DNA from: Clostridiales bacterium
GTDB lineage: Bacteria; Bacillota; Clostridia; Oscillospirales; CAG-272
Length of the DNA stretch: 64,000 nucleotides
Assembly (NCBI GenBank): GCA_021202555.1
Contig: JAJQCT010000032.1
Span: 1-64,000 of the forward strand
Direction of reading: 5' to 3'
Made by a program: the position numbers and the translations under genes. Under the pieces are notes generated by a model. It was not told the DNA's origin. It ran no database searches and saw only the letters and a list, made by a program, of their open reading frames with translations. Below, in pieces: positions 1-10,100 of this stretch (position 1 is the stretch's first letter; each line of letters opens with the position of its first letter).

Positions 1-705
1 CATCTCGTATGTGGCGGCAGAGGTACGCTCATAATCGACTCAAAGGACAGGTATCCGCTTGAAAAGGGCTCACTTTACATGACGGGACCCGACATTGTTC
101 ACGAGCAGCTGACCGACAGCGCAATGATGATGGAGGAATACTGCCTCGGATTTGAGGTAAACCGTCCAAAGGGAAGCACGGACAGTGAAGCGTCCGCCGC
201 GCTTCTCAACAATCGCTTCTGGATAGGCACAGACGGCGGCGAATGCGAGACTCTTTTCGAGAAGCTCTCACTCGAATCCCGCGAGCGGAAAATAGGCTTT
301 CAGAACAACGTCAAAAATCTCATCTCGTCGATTCTCGTCGTCCTTGTAAGAGGCTACACCGGCTACGCGCCAAGCGCGGAAATGAGCCGCTCAACTCTCG
401 ACGACAAGCGAAACTTCATAATCGACGCCTGCTTTCTGCAGGATTATGCCACAATAACGCTTGAGGAGCTTTCGGGGCTTCTTGGATTGAGCTCACGCCA
501 GACAGAGCGCTTCTTAAAAAAGCAGTACGGCAAAACATTTTCAGAAAAGAAGCGTGAATCACAAAAAAGCAAGGCTGCGGAGCTTCTGCGCGACGGCGCG
601 AATCTTGAGACGGCAGCCGCGAAGGTCGGATATTCGGATATGCAGAGCTTCAGAAGGCTCATATCAGAAGCATCGTCATCCGATTCATGTCGGAACGATA
701 TATAA
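1..705 (+). CDS. AraC-family transcriptional regulator, 5' end outside window
   Basis: Frame is open from base 1; C-terminal HTH-like segment (ITLEELSGLLGLSSRQTERFLKKQYGKTFSEKKRESQKSKAAELLRDGANLETAAAKVGYSDMQSFRRLI). Confidence 0.85.
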   Translation, partial: HLVCGGRGTLIIDSKDRYPLEKGSLYMTGPDIVHEQLTDSAMMMEEYCLGFEVNRPKGSTDSEASAALLNNRFWIGTDGGECETLFEKLSLESRERKIGFQNNVKNLISSILVVLVRGYTGYAPSAEMSRSTLDDKRNFIIDACFLQDYATITLEELSGLLGLSSRQTERFLKKQYGKTFSEKKRESQKSKAAELLRDGANLETAAAKVGYSDMQSFRRLISEASSSDSCRNDI

Positions 706-746
706 AAATTATCTGCTCTAAATTTCATCGAAAAGGAGGATGTTTT

Positions 747-2186
747 ATGATGAAAAAATTTTTCGCCTTTATCCTTGCGGCGTGTATGTTGCTGATTCCG
801 CTTGTCTCATGCTCCGACAGCGCCGATGTGAACGGGAACGTAGCGGACACGGCGGAGGGAACGGGTGACACAGCGGCTGCGGTCGAGACGGAGGAGGAAG
901 AGGAAGCTCTCGGCATACCCGACGCTGATTACAAAGAATATGTGTTCACAATACTTTGTCACTCGGACGTATCGTACAATTACGGCACGACCGACTGGGA
1001 CGAGCCGTCCGACGATGTGCGCGAGCAGGCGCTTTACGAACGCGGACTCGCGGTCGAGGATTTATTGAACGTCACGATAGATATGTATCAGACCAACATC
1101 GGCGGCGACGTTTACTCAATATTCAAAACGGATACCGATTCGGGACTTTACACCTACGATATAGTATTCAACAGCACGGATTATCAGTGTACTGCCGTAA
1201 CGAACGGCTACTGCTACAACATTGACGAGATTGAGTATATCGACCTTGACAAATCGTGGTGGAACGCGGACTGCACAGAGCAGCTTTCAATCGGCGGCAA
1301 TCACTACATGGTATCGGGCGACATCGCGGTTTCCGACAAGGAATGCACATGGGTCGTCTACTTTCTCAAGGATTTGCTCACCGCTGTGGGAATCACCGAA
1401 AGCCCCTACGATCTTGTAAAGAGCGGTGAGTGGACATGGGACAAGCTGTACTCGATGGCAGCGAAGGCAGCCTTTGACACCAACGGCGACGGCACGCTTG
1501 ACACAAGCGACAGATACGGACTTACGACACACGGTGAGAGCTACGCCGCAAGCTGGCAGTCTGCGGGTCTTAAGTTTGTCACGACTGACAGTGACGGAAT
1601 GCCACAGATAAGCTGGGGAACGGACACATTTGTCGAGGTATACGAAAAAATAAACGATATTCTCACAGATTCGGACATAGTATACTGCATAAACGATTCT
1701 TTCGCGCAGTCGGCGCTTTTAAGCGAGCAGACACTTTTCATGGCGATGGATATTTCCTTCGCAAGCACATACCGCAACAGCGAATACGTATTCGGAATTG
1801 TTCCCTATCCGAAATATTCCGAGGATATCGACCGCTACTATTCGTATATGACGCTTTCATCATGCACAATGATAGTCCCCATAACGTGTTCAAACACCGA
1901 GCGCACGGGGATAATCACGGAAGCTCTCGCGTATTACGGACAGAAATACATAACTCCCGCGTATTACGACGTTCAGCTTAAGGCAAGATATTCGCGCGAT
2001 GAGGAATCGCAGGAAATGCTCGATATAATTTTCACATACCGCGCATATGATCTCGGCGTGTTCTTCAATTGGGGCGGAGCTTACAGCTCGCTCGTGGCGG
2101 GAGACGCGAGTCCCGCGACACTTTATGCGTCCCTTCAGAAGGCAATGTCGAAATCGATAGAAAAATCCCTATCCGGCTTAAGCTGA
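747..2186 (+). CDS. Extracellular solute-binding lipoprotein (family 1-like)
   Basis: RBS aaaggagga; lipoprotein signal MMKKFFAFILAACMLLIPLVSCSD; SBP-like body (GEWTWDKLYSMAAKAAFDTNGDG...). Confidence 0.85.
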   Translation: MMKKFFAFILAACMLLIPLVSCSDSADVNGNVADTAEGTGDTAAAVETEEEEEALGIPDADYKEYVFTILCHSDVSYNYGTTDWDEPSDDVREQALYERGLAVEDLLNVTIDMYQTNIGGDVYSIFKTDTDSGLYTYDIVFNSTDYQCTAVTNGYCYNIDEIEYIDLDKSWWNADCTEQLSIGGNHYMVSGDIAVSDKECTWVVYFLKDLLTAVGITESPYDLVKSGEWTWDKLYSMAAKAAFDTNGDGTLDTSDRYGLTTHGESYAASWQSAGLKFVTTDSDGMPQISWGTDTFVEVYEKINDILTDSDIVYCINDSFAQSALLSEQTLFMAMDISFASTYRNSEYVFGIVPYPKYSEDIDRYYSYMTLSSCTMIVPITCSNTERTGIITEALAYYGQKYITPAYYDVQLKARYSRDEESQEMLDIIFTYRAYDLGVFFNWGGAYSSLVAGDASPATLYASLQKAMSKSIEKSLSGLS

Positions 2187-2208
2187 ATTCCCGCAAAAAT
2201 CAAAACAC

Positions 2209-2242
2209 AAAGCATCCCGAAGATTTGTCTTCGGGATGCTTT
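2209..2242. terminator. Bidirectional terminator-like hairpin between convergent genes
   Basis: aaagcatcccgaaga ttt gtcttcgggatgcttt inverted repeat between two convergent CDS. Confidence 0.85.
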
Positions 2243-2250
2243 GATTCTCT

Positions 2251-4203
2251 TTATCTTCTCTTATATACCGGCATTTTGTCAAGCGGGGCGGCTGCCGTAA
2301 TATATTCGCCGGCGCTCGAGATGAGCTCCCCGCCCGGGACGCTCTCCCACTCGCCCGCGGGCAGATAAACGCGCCGCTCGCGCGCACCGTAATCAGTCAC
2401 GGGCGCGACAAGATAATCGGAGCCGAACATATATTGATCGCCAAGCCCGCGGCATACCTCGTCGTCCGGGAATTCAAGGAACATAGCCCTTATCATCGGA
2501 ACTCCCGTCGCCGCCGCCTCGTCGGCGGTTTTTTTGATGTACGGCTTTATCCCCTCGCGGATTTTAAGATACTTCACGAAAATCTCGTACATATCCTCGC
2601 CATAGCTCCAAAGCTCATTCGGCGCGCCCGACGGATTGAAGCCGCCGCCACGGTCTGTGCCGTGCACAAGCGATCCCATCGACGGAAGTCTGTCGCCGTG
2701 CATACGAAGCACGGGGCAGAAGCACGCCCACTCATACCACCTCACAAGCAGCTCGCGGAACACGGGATCGTTCACGTTTCCGCTGTAAAATCCGCCCGTA
2801 TCCGAAATCCAGTATGGAATCCCCGCGATTCCCATGTTGATTCCGTTTACAATCTGCACCTTCATCTCGCGGAATGACGACTCAATGTCGCCGCTCCACA
2901 CAAGCGCGCCGAATCTCGCGCTCCCGACCCACGCGGAGCGCACAAGATTCAGTATATCGCCTACCCCGTCGGCTGACTGCCCGTCATAAACCATCTTTGA
3001 ATGGAGACGCGGATAAATGTTGCCGACCTCGGCGGCGGAGCCGAGCCAGTAGCGGTAATGATCGGGATGAACCTTTGTAACCTCCGGCTCCGCCTCGTCG
3101 AGCCAGAACATATCAATCCCGTATTTTCCGTAATTTTTGCGAAGCAGCGCGTAAGCAGCCTCCCTCGCCTCGGGATTTGTCGAATCAATCAGCCGCGAAT
3201 AGCCGTTGAAGTCAAACGCCACGTCAAGTCCCCTGTCGGCTTTGACAAAATACCCGTTTTCCTCAAATTCGCGGAAATTTTTCGAGCGCGGGTCAAATGT
3301 CGGCCATACCGACACCATCGTGCGTATTCCCATATCCGACAGTTCGTCCGTCATCGCCTTCGGGTCAGGCCAGTAATCGGGGTCGAAATCCCAGTCGCCC
3401 TGATAAATCCAGTGGAAAAAGTCGATTACAATCACGTCGGGAATAATTCCGCGCCGCTTATATTCGCGCGCGACCTCAAGCACCTCGTCCTGCGTGCGGT
3501 AGCGCAGCTTGCACTGCCACAGCCCGAGCGTGCTTTCGGGGAGCGGGGACGGATGACCGATGACATCGGTGTATTTTTCGATTATACGCTTCGGCTCCTC
3601 GTCCGCCGTCACCCAGTAGTCTATTTTGTTCGTGCTGTCGGTGTGAAACGTCGTCCTGTTTGTGCCGAATGCCGCGTACCCGACGGCAGGCGAATTCCAT
3701 AAAAATCCGTAGCCGCGCGAGGAGAGGAAAAACGGCACGGAAATCTGCGAATTGCGCTGCGCCATCTCGAGCTGCTCGCCCTTGACCTCGTATTTCGCGT
3801 CGCGGTACTGCCCCATTCCGTGAATGCTTTCGTCATCGTAAGCCTCAAACTGCAAATCGAGCGCAAATCCCTCGCCGCCCTGCCGCGGTCTGTATTCGCG
3901 CGCCGTCTCGCGCAGCGCCCACGGATAGCGCGCCTCCTCGAAAAGCAGCCGCTCTCCCATGAAAAACGAAAGATGCCCACCGCCGTCAATCACGCATTTT
4001 ATCTTCCCGCAGCGGATGAAAACGGGATTTTCGCGGTGAATCTCGACCTCTCCCTTCGGCACGTCAATATCGAGCGCCCAAGCCTCGTCGGGAATTTTGC
4101 CGACAGGCACCGCGCGGACGCGAAGTCCCTCGCCCCACGCCTCAACTCTCACTGTCTCCCCGCCGTATTTTCTCTCAACGGCGCTGTCATAAAAAGCAAA
4201 CAT
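2251..4203 (-). CDS. Glycoside hydrolase family 31 (alpha-xylosidase/alpha-glucosidase-like)
   Basis: GH31-type blocks: PDVIVIDFFHWIYQGDWDFD, GIDMFWLDEAEPE, RSAWVGSARFGALVWSGDIESSF. Confidence 0.93.
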   Translation of the reverse strand: MFAFYDSAVERKYGGETVRVEAWGEGLRVRAVPVGKIPDEAWALDIDVPKGEVEIHRENPVFIRCGKIKCVIDGGGHLSFFMGERLLFEEARYPWALRETAREYRPRQGGEGFALDLQFEAYDDESIHGMGQYRDAKYEVKGEQLEMAQRNSQISVPFFLSSRGYGFLWNSPAVGYAAFGTNRTTFHTDSTNKIDYWVTADEEPKRIIEKYTDVIGHPSPLPESTLGLWQCKLRYRTQDEVLEVAREYKRRGIIPDVIVIDFFHWIYQGDWDFDPDYWPDPKAMTDELSDMGIRTMVSVWPTFDPRSKNFREFEENGYFVKADRGLDVAFDFNGYSRLIDSTNPEAREAAYALLRKNYGKYGIDMFWLDEAEPEVTKVHPDHYRYWLGSAAEVGNIYPRLHSKMVYDGQSADGVGDILNLVRSAWVGSARFGALVWSGDIESSFREMKVQIVNGINMGIAGIPYWISDTGGFYSGNVNDPVFRELLVRWYEWACFCPVLRMHGDRLPSMGSLVHGTDRGGGFNPSGAPNELWSYGEDMYEIFVKYLKIREGIKPYIKKTADEAAATGVPMIRAMFLEFPDDEVCRGLGDQYMFGSDYLVAPVTDYGARERRVYLPAGEWESVPGGELISSAGEYITAAAPLDKMPVYKRR

Positions 4204-4223
4204 TTGCTAAAAACCTCCGTTTT

Positions 4224-6704
4224 TTATTTTAAGAGCGTCATCGAAACTCCGCTCACACCCGCGTCAACAAAGTCGCGGTCGTTTTCAAAAATATCCTTGA
4301 AGCTGCCGTTTTGGCGCGATGCCTCCTCGCGCCCGGCAGTGCCGAGAAATGCCGCGGCGTCCGCGTTCAGCACCTCGATTTTCACGTCGTATTCGCCCTC
4401 CGACATCTCAAAATCGGCGTGATACGGCGCAAAAGCCGCTTTTTTTGTCGTCGTCTCACTGCCAGAGACGGTTGCAATCGTCACCGTAGCCGCGTATGCG
4501 AGCCGCTCAAACGTCATCCGATAGACTCCCGAAACGGGAACACTCGCCTTCGCCGTATATACGGTAATTCCAGCAAAATCAGCGCCTTCAATGTATTTCG
4601 CCTCATCCCCCGTCATCTCCGTCACGCCATTCGGTGTCGTGACGGTGAAATTGAACAGCCTCGCGCAGATTTCCGTCATCTCGGGCGCTTTTGCCGCCGA
4701 TTTTTTGTCGGACGACCTGATAATTTTCATCTCGAGCGGGCAGAGCGAGAGCGTAAACTCGCCGCCTTCCGTTTTGACCGAAATCCACTCGCCCGTATCA
4801 AAATCATACGATGAAAGCTGCCGCAGCTCCCCGCCCGACAGCCTTGCCTGAGAGGTGAATTGTTTGTTTTCCTCGTTCAGAATGAAATAAAGCCTGTCGC
4901 CCTCTCCGTTTTCGCGCACGGTGACTGATAAAAGCGCCTCCTTTGCCAAAATCGCGGGCGTCACAAATTTTCCGATGTCCTCGGGATATGTCGCCGTCGG
5001 CGCGCCGACAAAGCCGTCCGAGGCGTACCCCACAAATACTATATTCGCGCCGCGCGAGCGCATAATTTCAAGCTTTTCGCGAACCTTCTCGCCGAGCATC
5101 CGCACGGCGGGTATTATTATCGTTTTAACAGCGCTCCCGTCGGGCAGAATAAGCTCGCCGCGCCCGTCAATTTCGCCCTCCGCGATTATATCGTCCCAGA
5201 TGTAGTCAAAATCAACATGAGATTTTATGAGCGCCCTCGCCGTGTCGTTCACCCATTCCCACGGCATATGAAGCGACACCCTGTTCGGGCGCGCGGGCGG
5301 ATATTCGGCTGAAATCTCGCGCCTCGGAATGTAAAGCGCCGTGTCCCCGACGGGAGTCGCTCCCTTCAGAAGCGCGTTCACTGTCTCCACGTGACGGTTC
5401 ACCTCGGCGGCGTAATTTTTCGCCAGACTGTGAGTCGGGTCAATAGGGGATGCGTATATGTTTCTTTCCATTTTCGGATCCGCTATCATGAGATAAAATC
5501 TGTCAATGCCGCGAATCGCCTGATGCTCCATCGCCCATCTCATGTAGTCGGGCGTCATGCACCGCCCCGTCGCCGCAAAGCTCTCGCTTGTCGCGTGCGC
5601 CTTCCCCGTCATCCGAGAAAACGACCCCGCGAAGCGCGGATAATCGGCGGCGATTCCCGGGCGTATCTGCGCCCAGATGTAGTCAACGCCGGGCGAATCG
5701 TTGTAGCGGCTGTTTTTGAAAAAGTCCCCGCTCACAGTCGCTGTCGAGCGAACGTCATGGTCGAGATCCTGATGTCCCGTCAGCTCTACCCCGTGCGCGT
5801 GACACCATTCGCCGATGCGGCGAAGAAACGCCTGCGACATTCGCGTCGTCGCGACATCCCGCCAGTCAGCCGCAAGCCTCCCGTCGCCAAGCGCGAGCAG
5901 ACGCGGCAGGTTCGGCGTCGGGTCGTACCCCTTTTTCTCAAAAAATTCGTCGATTAAATCAAACGTGTATGGGTAAGGAAAAGACAAAAACGGCTCGTCG
6001 TAGAAAAATCCGCGTATCGCCCCGCCGAAATGCTTCCCGAGCCGCCTATAATATTCCTCGTGCATGACGGAAATGAGAGATGCGACAGCCTCATGCGACA
6101 AAAGGTCGAGCGTGCATAGCGTGTCGTCCTCCGCGTCCTTTTCAAATACGCCGACGGTGCGCGTCGTGTCGTATTCCCATGTCACGGCGGCAAATCTGCA
6201 CCGTTCGTGTATCGCCGTATACGTGAGCTTCCCGTCACATACGGGTATATTCTCATATCCGCCGACAGGTCCCGCGAACACGTTCGCGCTCGTGTGCCAC
6301 GCGGCGGCGGATAGCAGATGGGCGGGCGCGGTAAATGAAACGCTCTCTCCGAGCGAGAGCGTCACGTCAATCGCAAGATGAAGCTTTTTGCTCCTGTATT
6401 CGGGGTGATTTTTCATCGAAAGCCCTGCCGCCGTCCCCGTCGGGTATCCCCACTCGTCGAATATCCAGAGCGACATTCCCCTTGCCTCCAGCGCGTCGGC
6501 GGCATAGGAAAGCCCTCTCATGTACCCGTCAATCCACTCGCCGATTTTTTTCTTCGGCACGGGCGCATCCGTCTTTCCCTCAACGGAAATTCCGCCATAT
6601 CCCGCCTTGTCAGCCCATGCGACAAAGCGCTCGACCTCATCCTTCTCGTAATTGTTCGCAAATCCCGTGTGAAGTATGGGCGCGAACGGTCTTTTCAGCT
6701 TCAT
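4224..6704 (-). CDS. Large glycosidase, GH106/alpha-L-rhamnosidase-like
   Basis: N-terminal TIM-barrel-like region (GYGGISVEGKTDAP...LWIFDEWGYPTGTAAGLSMKNHPEYRSKKL) typical of GH106-related proteins; no signal peptide. Confidence 0.65.
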   Translation of the reverse strand: MKLKRPFAPILHTGFANNYEKDEVERFVAWADKAGYGGISVEGKTDAPVPKKKIGEWIDGYMRGLSYAADALEARGMSLWIFDEWGYPTGTAAGLSMKNHPEYRSKKLHLAIDVTLSLGESVSFTAPAHLLSAAAWHTSANVFAGPVGGYENIPVCDGKLTYTAIHERCRFAAVTWEYDTTRTVGVFEKDAEDDTLCTLDLLSHEAVASLISVMHEEYYRRLGKHFGGAIRGFFYDEPFLSFPYPYTFDLIDEFFEKKGYDPTPNLPRLLALGDGRLAADWRDVATTRMSQAFLRRIGEWCHAHGVELTGHQDLDHDVRSTATVSGDFFKNSRYNDSPGVDYIWAQIRPGIAADYPRFAGSFSRMTGKAHATSESFAATGRCMTPDYMRWAMEHQAIRGIDRFYLMIADPKMERNIYASPIDPTHSLAKNYAAEVNRHVETVNALLKGATPVGDTALYIPRREISAEYPPARPNRVSLHMPWEWVNDTARALIKSHVDFDYIWDDIIAEGEIDGRGELILPDGSAVKTIIIPAVRMLGEKVREKLEIMRSRGANIVFVGYASDGFVGAPTATYPEDIGKFVTPAILAKEALLSVTVRENGEGDRLYFILNEENKQFTSQARLSGGELRQLSSYDFDTGEWISVKTEGGEFTLSLCPLEMKIIRSSDKKSAAKAPEMTEICARLFNFTVTTPNGVTEMTGDEAKYIEGADFAGITVYTAKASVPVSGVYRMTFERLAYAATVTIATVSGSETTTKKAAFAPYHADFEMSEGEYDVKIEVLNADAAAFLGTAGREEASRQNGSFKDIFENDRDFVDAGVSGVSMTLLK

Positions 6705-6720
6705 TCTTAATACCATAGCC

Positions 6721-6875
6721 TTCGCGTCAGCGAAAGGTTCCTTTCTTTCGGAATTGTGCTACGTTCCGCATAGCGGAATCGTTTTTCCACGCGGTGGAAT
6801 CGTCGCACCTGATTATGTGCGACGAAGGACACAAAACGGCAAGAAACCGCAAGGGTTGAAAGATTTATCTTTCAA
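6721..6875. repeat. Cluster of five short hairpins of unrelated sequence
   Basis: ttcgc-gtca-gcgaa; ttccgc-ata-gcggaa (6764-6778); ttccac-gcg-gtggaa (6785-6799); gtcgcac-N8-gtgcgac (6802-6823); ttgaaagat-tt-atctttcaa (6856-6875). Confidence 0.8.
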
Positions 6876-6881
6876 ACTTTG

Positions 6882-7163
6882 TTACCCTACAAAATACCAT
6901 ACGGCGGCGATGATTACGACGACGGTGACGACTGTCGAGAGAAGCGGCGTTATGTAGGAAAGTGCGTTTGTCACGCCTCCCGCTCCCGTCGCCTTTGCCA
7001 CACGCCGCCGCTCGCACCATTCGCAGACCGTAATCACGGCGCAGGCGGCAGCACCCAAAATGAGCGCCATGCCGTAGTAATCAGAACCTTTTACATACGC
7101 AAAAATGCAGACCACAGCCGCCACGACGGACGCCGCCATCGATATTATTTTATACTTGCTCAT
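6882..7163 (-). CDS. Small multi-helix membrane protein, function unknown
   Basis: 93 aa, three hydrophobic segments, same strand as the downstream surface cluster. Confidence 0.6.
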   Translation of the reverse strand: MSKYKIISMAASVVAAVVCIFAYVKGSDYYGMALILGAAACAVITVCEWCERRRVAKATGAGGVTNALSYITPLLSTVVTVVVIIAAVWYFVG

Positions 7164-7176
7164 ACCACTCGCTCCC

Positions 7177-10100
7177 TTATTTTTTCTTATTTTTCAGCGC
7201 GGCGCCGCGCAGAAAAGCGTAGCCCGCGGCGGTGACAACTACGGCAGCGAACACAACCGCCGCAATCATTATGATATTTGTCTCATAAACCTCGCCGTCC
7301 GCGTCGTCAACATTTGCGGATGCGTAAAGCTCGCAAAGCGCGTCGTCGTCGAGCGTGTCGCTTAAAACCGAAATCGTCCTCACGTAAAAGCTCCCCACGG
7401 TGTTTACACCGTTGTCACCGGTGTTGCCGTCCCGTGCCGCGTGAATATAAATCGCGCGGACGCTTCCCGCGCCGTCAAATCCCGAAATATCGAGATAAAC
7501 GTCGCCATCGTCTATATTCCCGGGATAAAACTCGACCGTGTAAGCGCCCGTGTCGGAGATGAAAACGGCAAGAAAGCGCGTTCCCTCGCCCATGTCGGAC
7601 GCGCACGTAATTTTAAGCACGGATGCGCCCGAAAGGTCAAGCCCGCCCGCGGGGGCGTAAATTATCCCGTCGTAAGCCGATTCCGCCCTCATGGCGCGCG
7701 CTGTGCCGAGCTTCACTGACGAGCATTCGGACGTGCCGCCCGAAAACCAGTCGTTGGTATCATACGCCGACGTGAAATCGAAAAGAGTGTATTCGCCTAT
7801 GGCGTCCGAGGGCTTTGTGTATTTCGCCGCCGAGGAGGAATACGTGAAGGGATGCGCGCGTGACGCCGCCGCCTCATCGTCAAGACCGATTGACGGTGAC
7901 AGCCCCTCCGAGAGCGCCGCCTCGTTTGCGGCGTCCTCGGCGAAAGCGTAAAGATTCGTGTCGAGCTTTACGAAAAGCGCGAGAAATTCCGTATAAATCT
8001 CCGCGTTTTCGCCCATGTCCGTCCCCGTGGCGTCAAATATGAAATCCGTCACGTATTCATAGCCCGCGGCGGTGTAATACGCGGAAATATAATCGTACAT
8101 CGCCGACCCCGCCGACGGGTAGGAGAATATAATCGGCGTATATTCGACCGCAAGCCGCGAGGGCGATGTGCCGTCGGATGCCGATACTCTCTGCCAGAAA
8201 AGCGAGACTGAAGCCATGCTCTCCGTTTCAAGGTAAATTCCCCATCCGGCGCCGCCAAGCCCCGTCATGTATGCGGAAATGAAGTCAATATACGTAATCA
8301 TCTCTGCAAATTCTGCGGAGGAAACGTCGGCTGCAACGGAAAGATAAACGGAAAATCCGTCAATGCGGTGTCTGCCGACGGTGTAAACTGCCGAAAGGGA
8401 CGCGGCAGCCGCAAACGCCCGCTCCCCCGTCGTGCCGCCGACATCCGACATATCAAGCACAACGCCCGATATATACCCGTAATCGTCGCTCGAATATCGG
8501 TCGCAGAGAAAATCGACGACGGCAAAAAGAAGCCCGCTCTCGCCGATATAAACATCCCCGCCGTAGTCCTCGCCGCCGGTGATATAAAGTAGGCACCTCG
8601 TCCCCGAAAGCGACAGCGGCTTGATTTTCGCGTCGAGCGAGGAAAGAGCGGAGCCGTCAAAATAATATACAGTCCCGCCGTAGGTGTAAATTCTGCCCGA
8701 GCTGCCCCCGCCGAGCAGCTCCGTGATGTCAACCGTCACGACAGTTTCGGCGGCAAGCCCGTCAATCGTCAGAAAATCGGCGCAAATCCCCTTTATGCTC
8801 CCGCTGCGCGAAAAAACCGACGCGCCGATTCCGTCATACGATATTGGCAGCGGCTTTCCGACGCGAATTTTCACCGTTTCGGTAGTCGCGGGCGCATCGG
8901 TCGTCACATTTTCGGCAGTCCCGCTGTCCTCCGCCGCCGTCTCCTCAGCCGTTTCCGCCCCGCCGCCGTCATCGACGCCGTCATCGGCGTTGTTATCGCC
9001 GCCGTCGTCGGCGTTGTCATCGCCGCCGTCGTCGGCGTTGTCATCGACGCTGTCATCGACACTGTCGATTGAAATCTCCGCCTCGATAACGACGACAAAA
9101 AGCATCGCGTCGTACCCCTCGGGCAAGTCGTCCTCGTCTATTTTTATCTTGAAGCGCGTCGTCATATCCGATGTCGCAATCGGCTCGGCGCTCTCAATCG
9201 TTCCGTCAACGTCCGCGTATACGGGAACTGCGTAAACAGAAAGCCTCCCGTCGATATACTCGGCGACGGTAGAGGACGGAATTGTCCCGCCAAGCGAAAG
9301 CACGCCGTCAGAGGTCATGCGGCACGAATCGAGCGAGCCGGTGCCGGACGACACGGATACGGGATATTCAAGCGTGTCAATTCCGTATATCTCAATGCTC
9401 GCGCTCGCCTCTCCCGTCCCGCCGTCATCGATCGAGACGGTAAGCACCGCCGAGTCAAGCTCCCACACGTCCGCCGTGTCAAAATATATGACCTCGAAGG
9501 TCCCGTCGCCCAAAGCAGACGCGGTCTGCGCGCTCTCCCCGCTCTCCTCGCTCACGCCGTCCGCATCAGCCGTCCTATAGTAAAGCTCAAGGGTCAGCGT
9601 GACGGGAATATCCGAGACAAGCACAAGCCTCAATGTATCGTGAGAGGAAACGCTCGCCTCATCAGGAAAAACGAAGCTCCACGAAGCGCTCCCGCCGTCA
9701 CCGACACCCCACAGAAGCGCCTCGCCGTCATATATAAGCGCCTCGCCGTCCGAATAAACTGCCGGGGTTGAGAATTTATCCTCAAGCTCCGTGTCGGCGC
9801 TTCCCGTCGCGGCAAGCGCGTCAAGCCGCAGCGTCACGGTCGAGTAATCGTCCGCCGTCTCCTCGTCCGAGGGCGATACTGTCAGCGCGATAAGAACGCC
9901 GGTGACGTGACCGCGCCCCGTCCAGCCGTCAAGCGAAAACGTCAGCGTCTCCCACTGCCCGTCGGGCGAAATCACGGCGCTTTCCGTATATTCGAGGCTT
10001 GACGGCGAGCCCGAATAAAGCGTCAGCGTGAGGACATACTCGTAATCGGAGGAAAACGACGCATCCGCTTCAGTGAAATTAAAGGAAAGCGTCACCCCGT

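Noticed and set aside
687-746. Upstream start for the solute-binding lipoprotein
   Set aside because: Would overlap the AraC-type gene and add a segment before a perfect lipoprotein signal; the RBS supports ATG 747.
3001-3702. 233-aa plus-strand ORF opposite the GH31 gene
   Set aside because: Fully antisense to a convincing GH31 CDS; Arg/Val-rich shadow ORF typical of high-GC third positions. The same reasoning applies to 3820-4422, 5391-5957, 13459-14031, 13948-14592, 15072-15623, 17681-18409, 28207-28869, 41195-41980 and 48122-48742.
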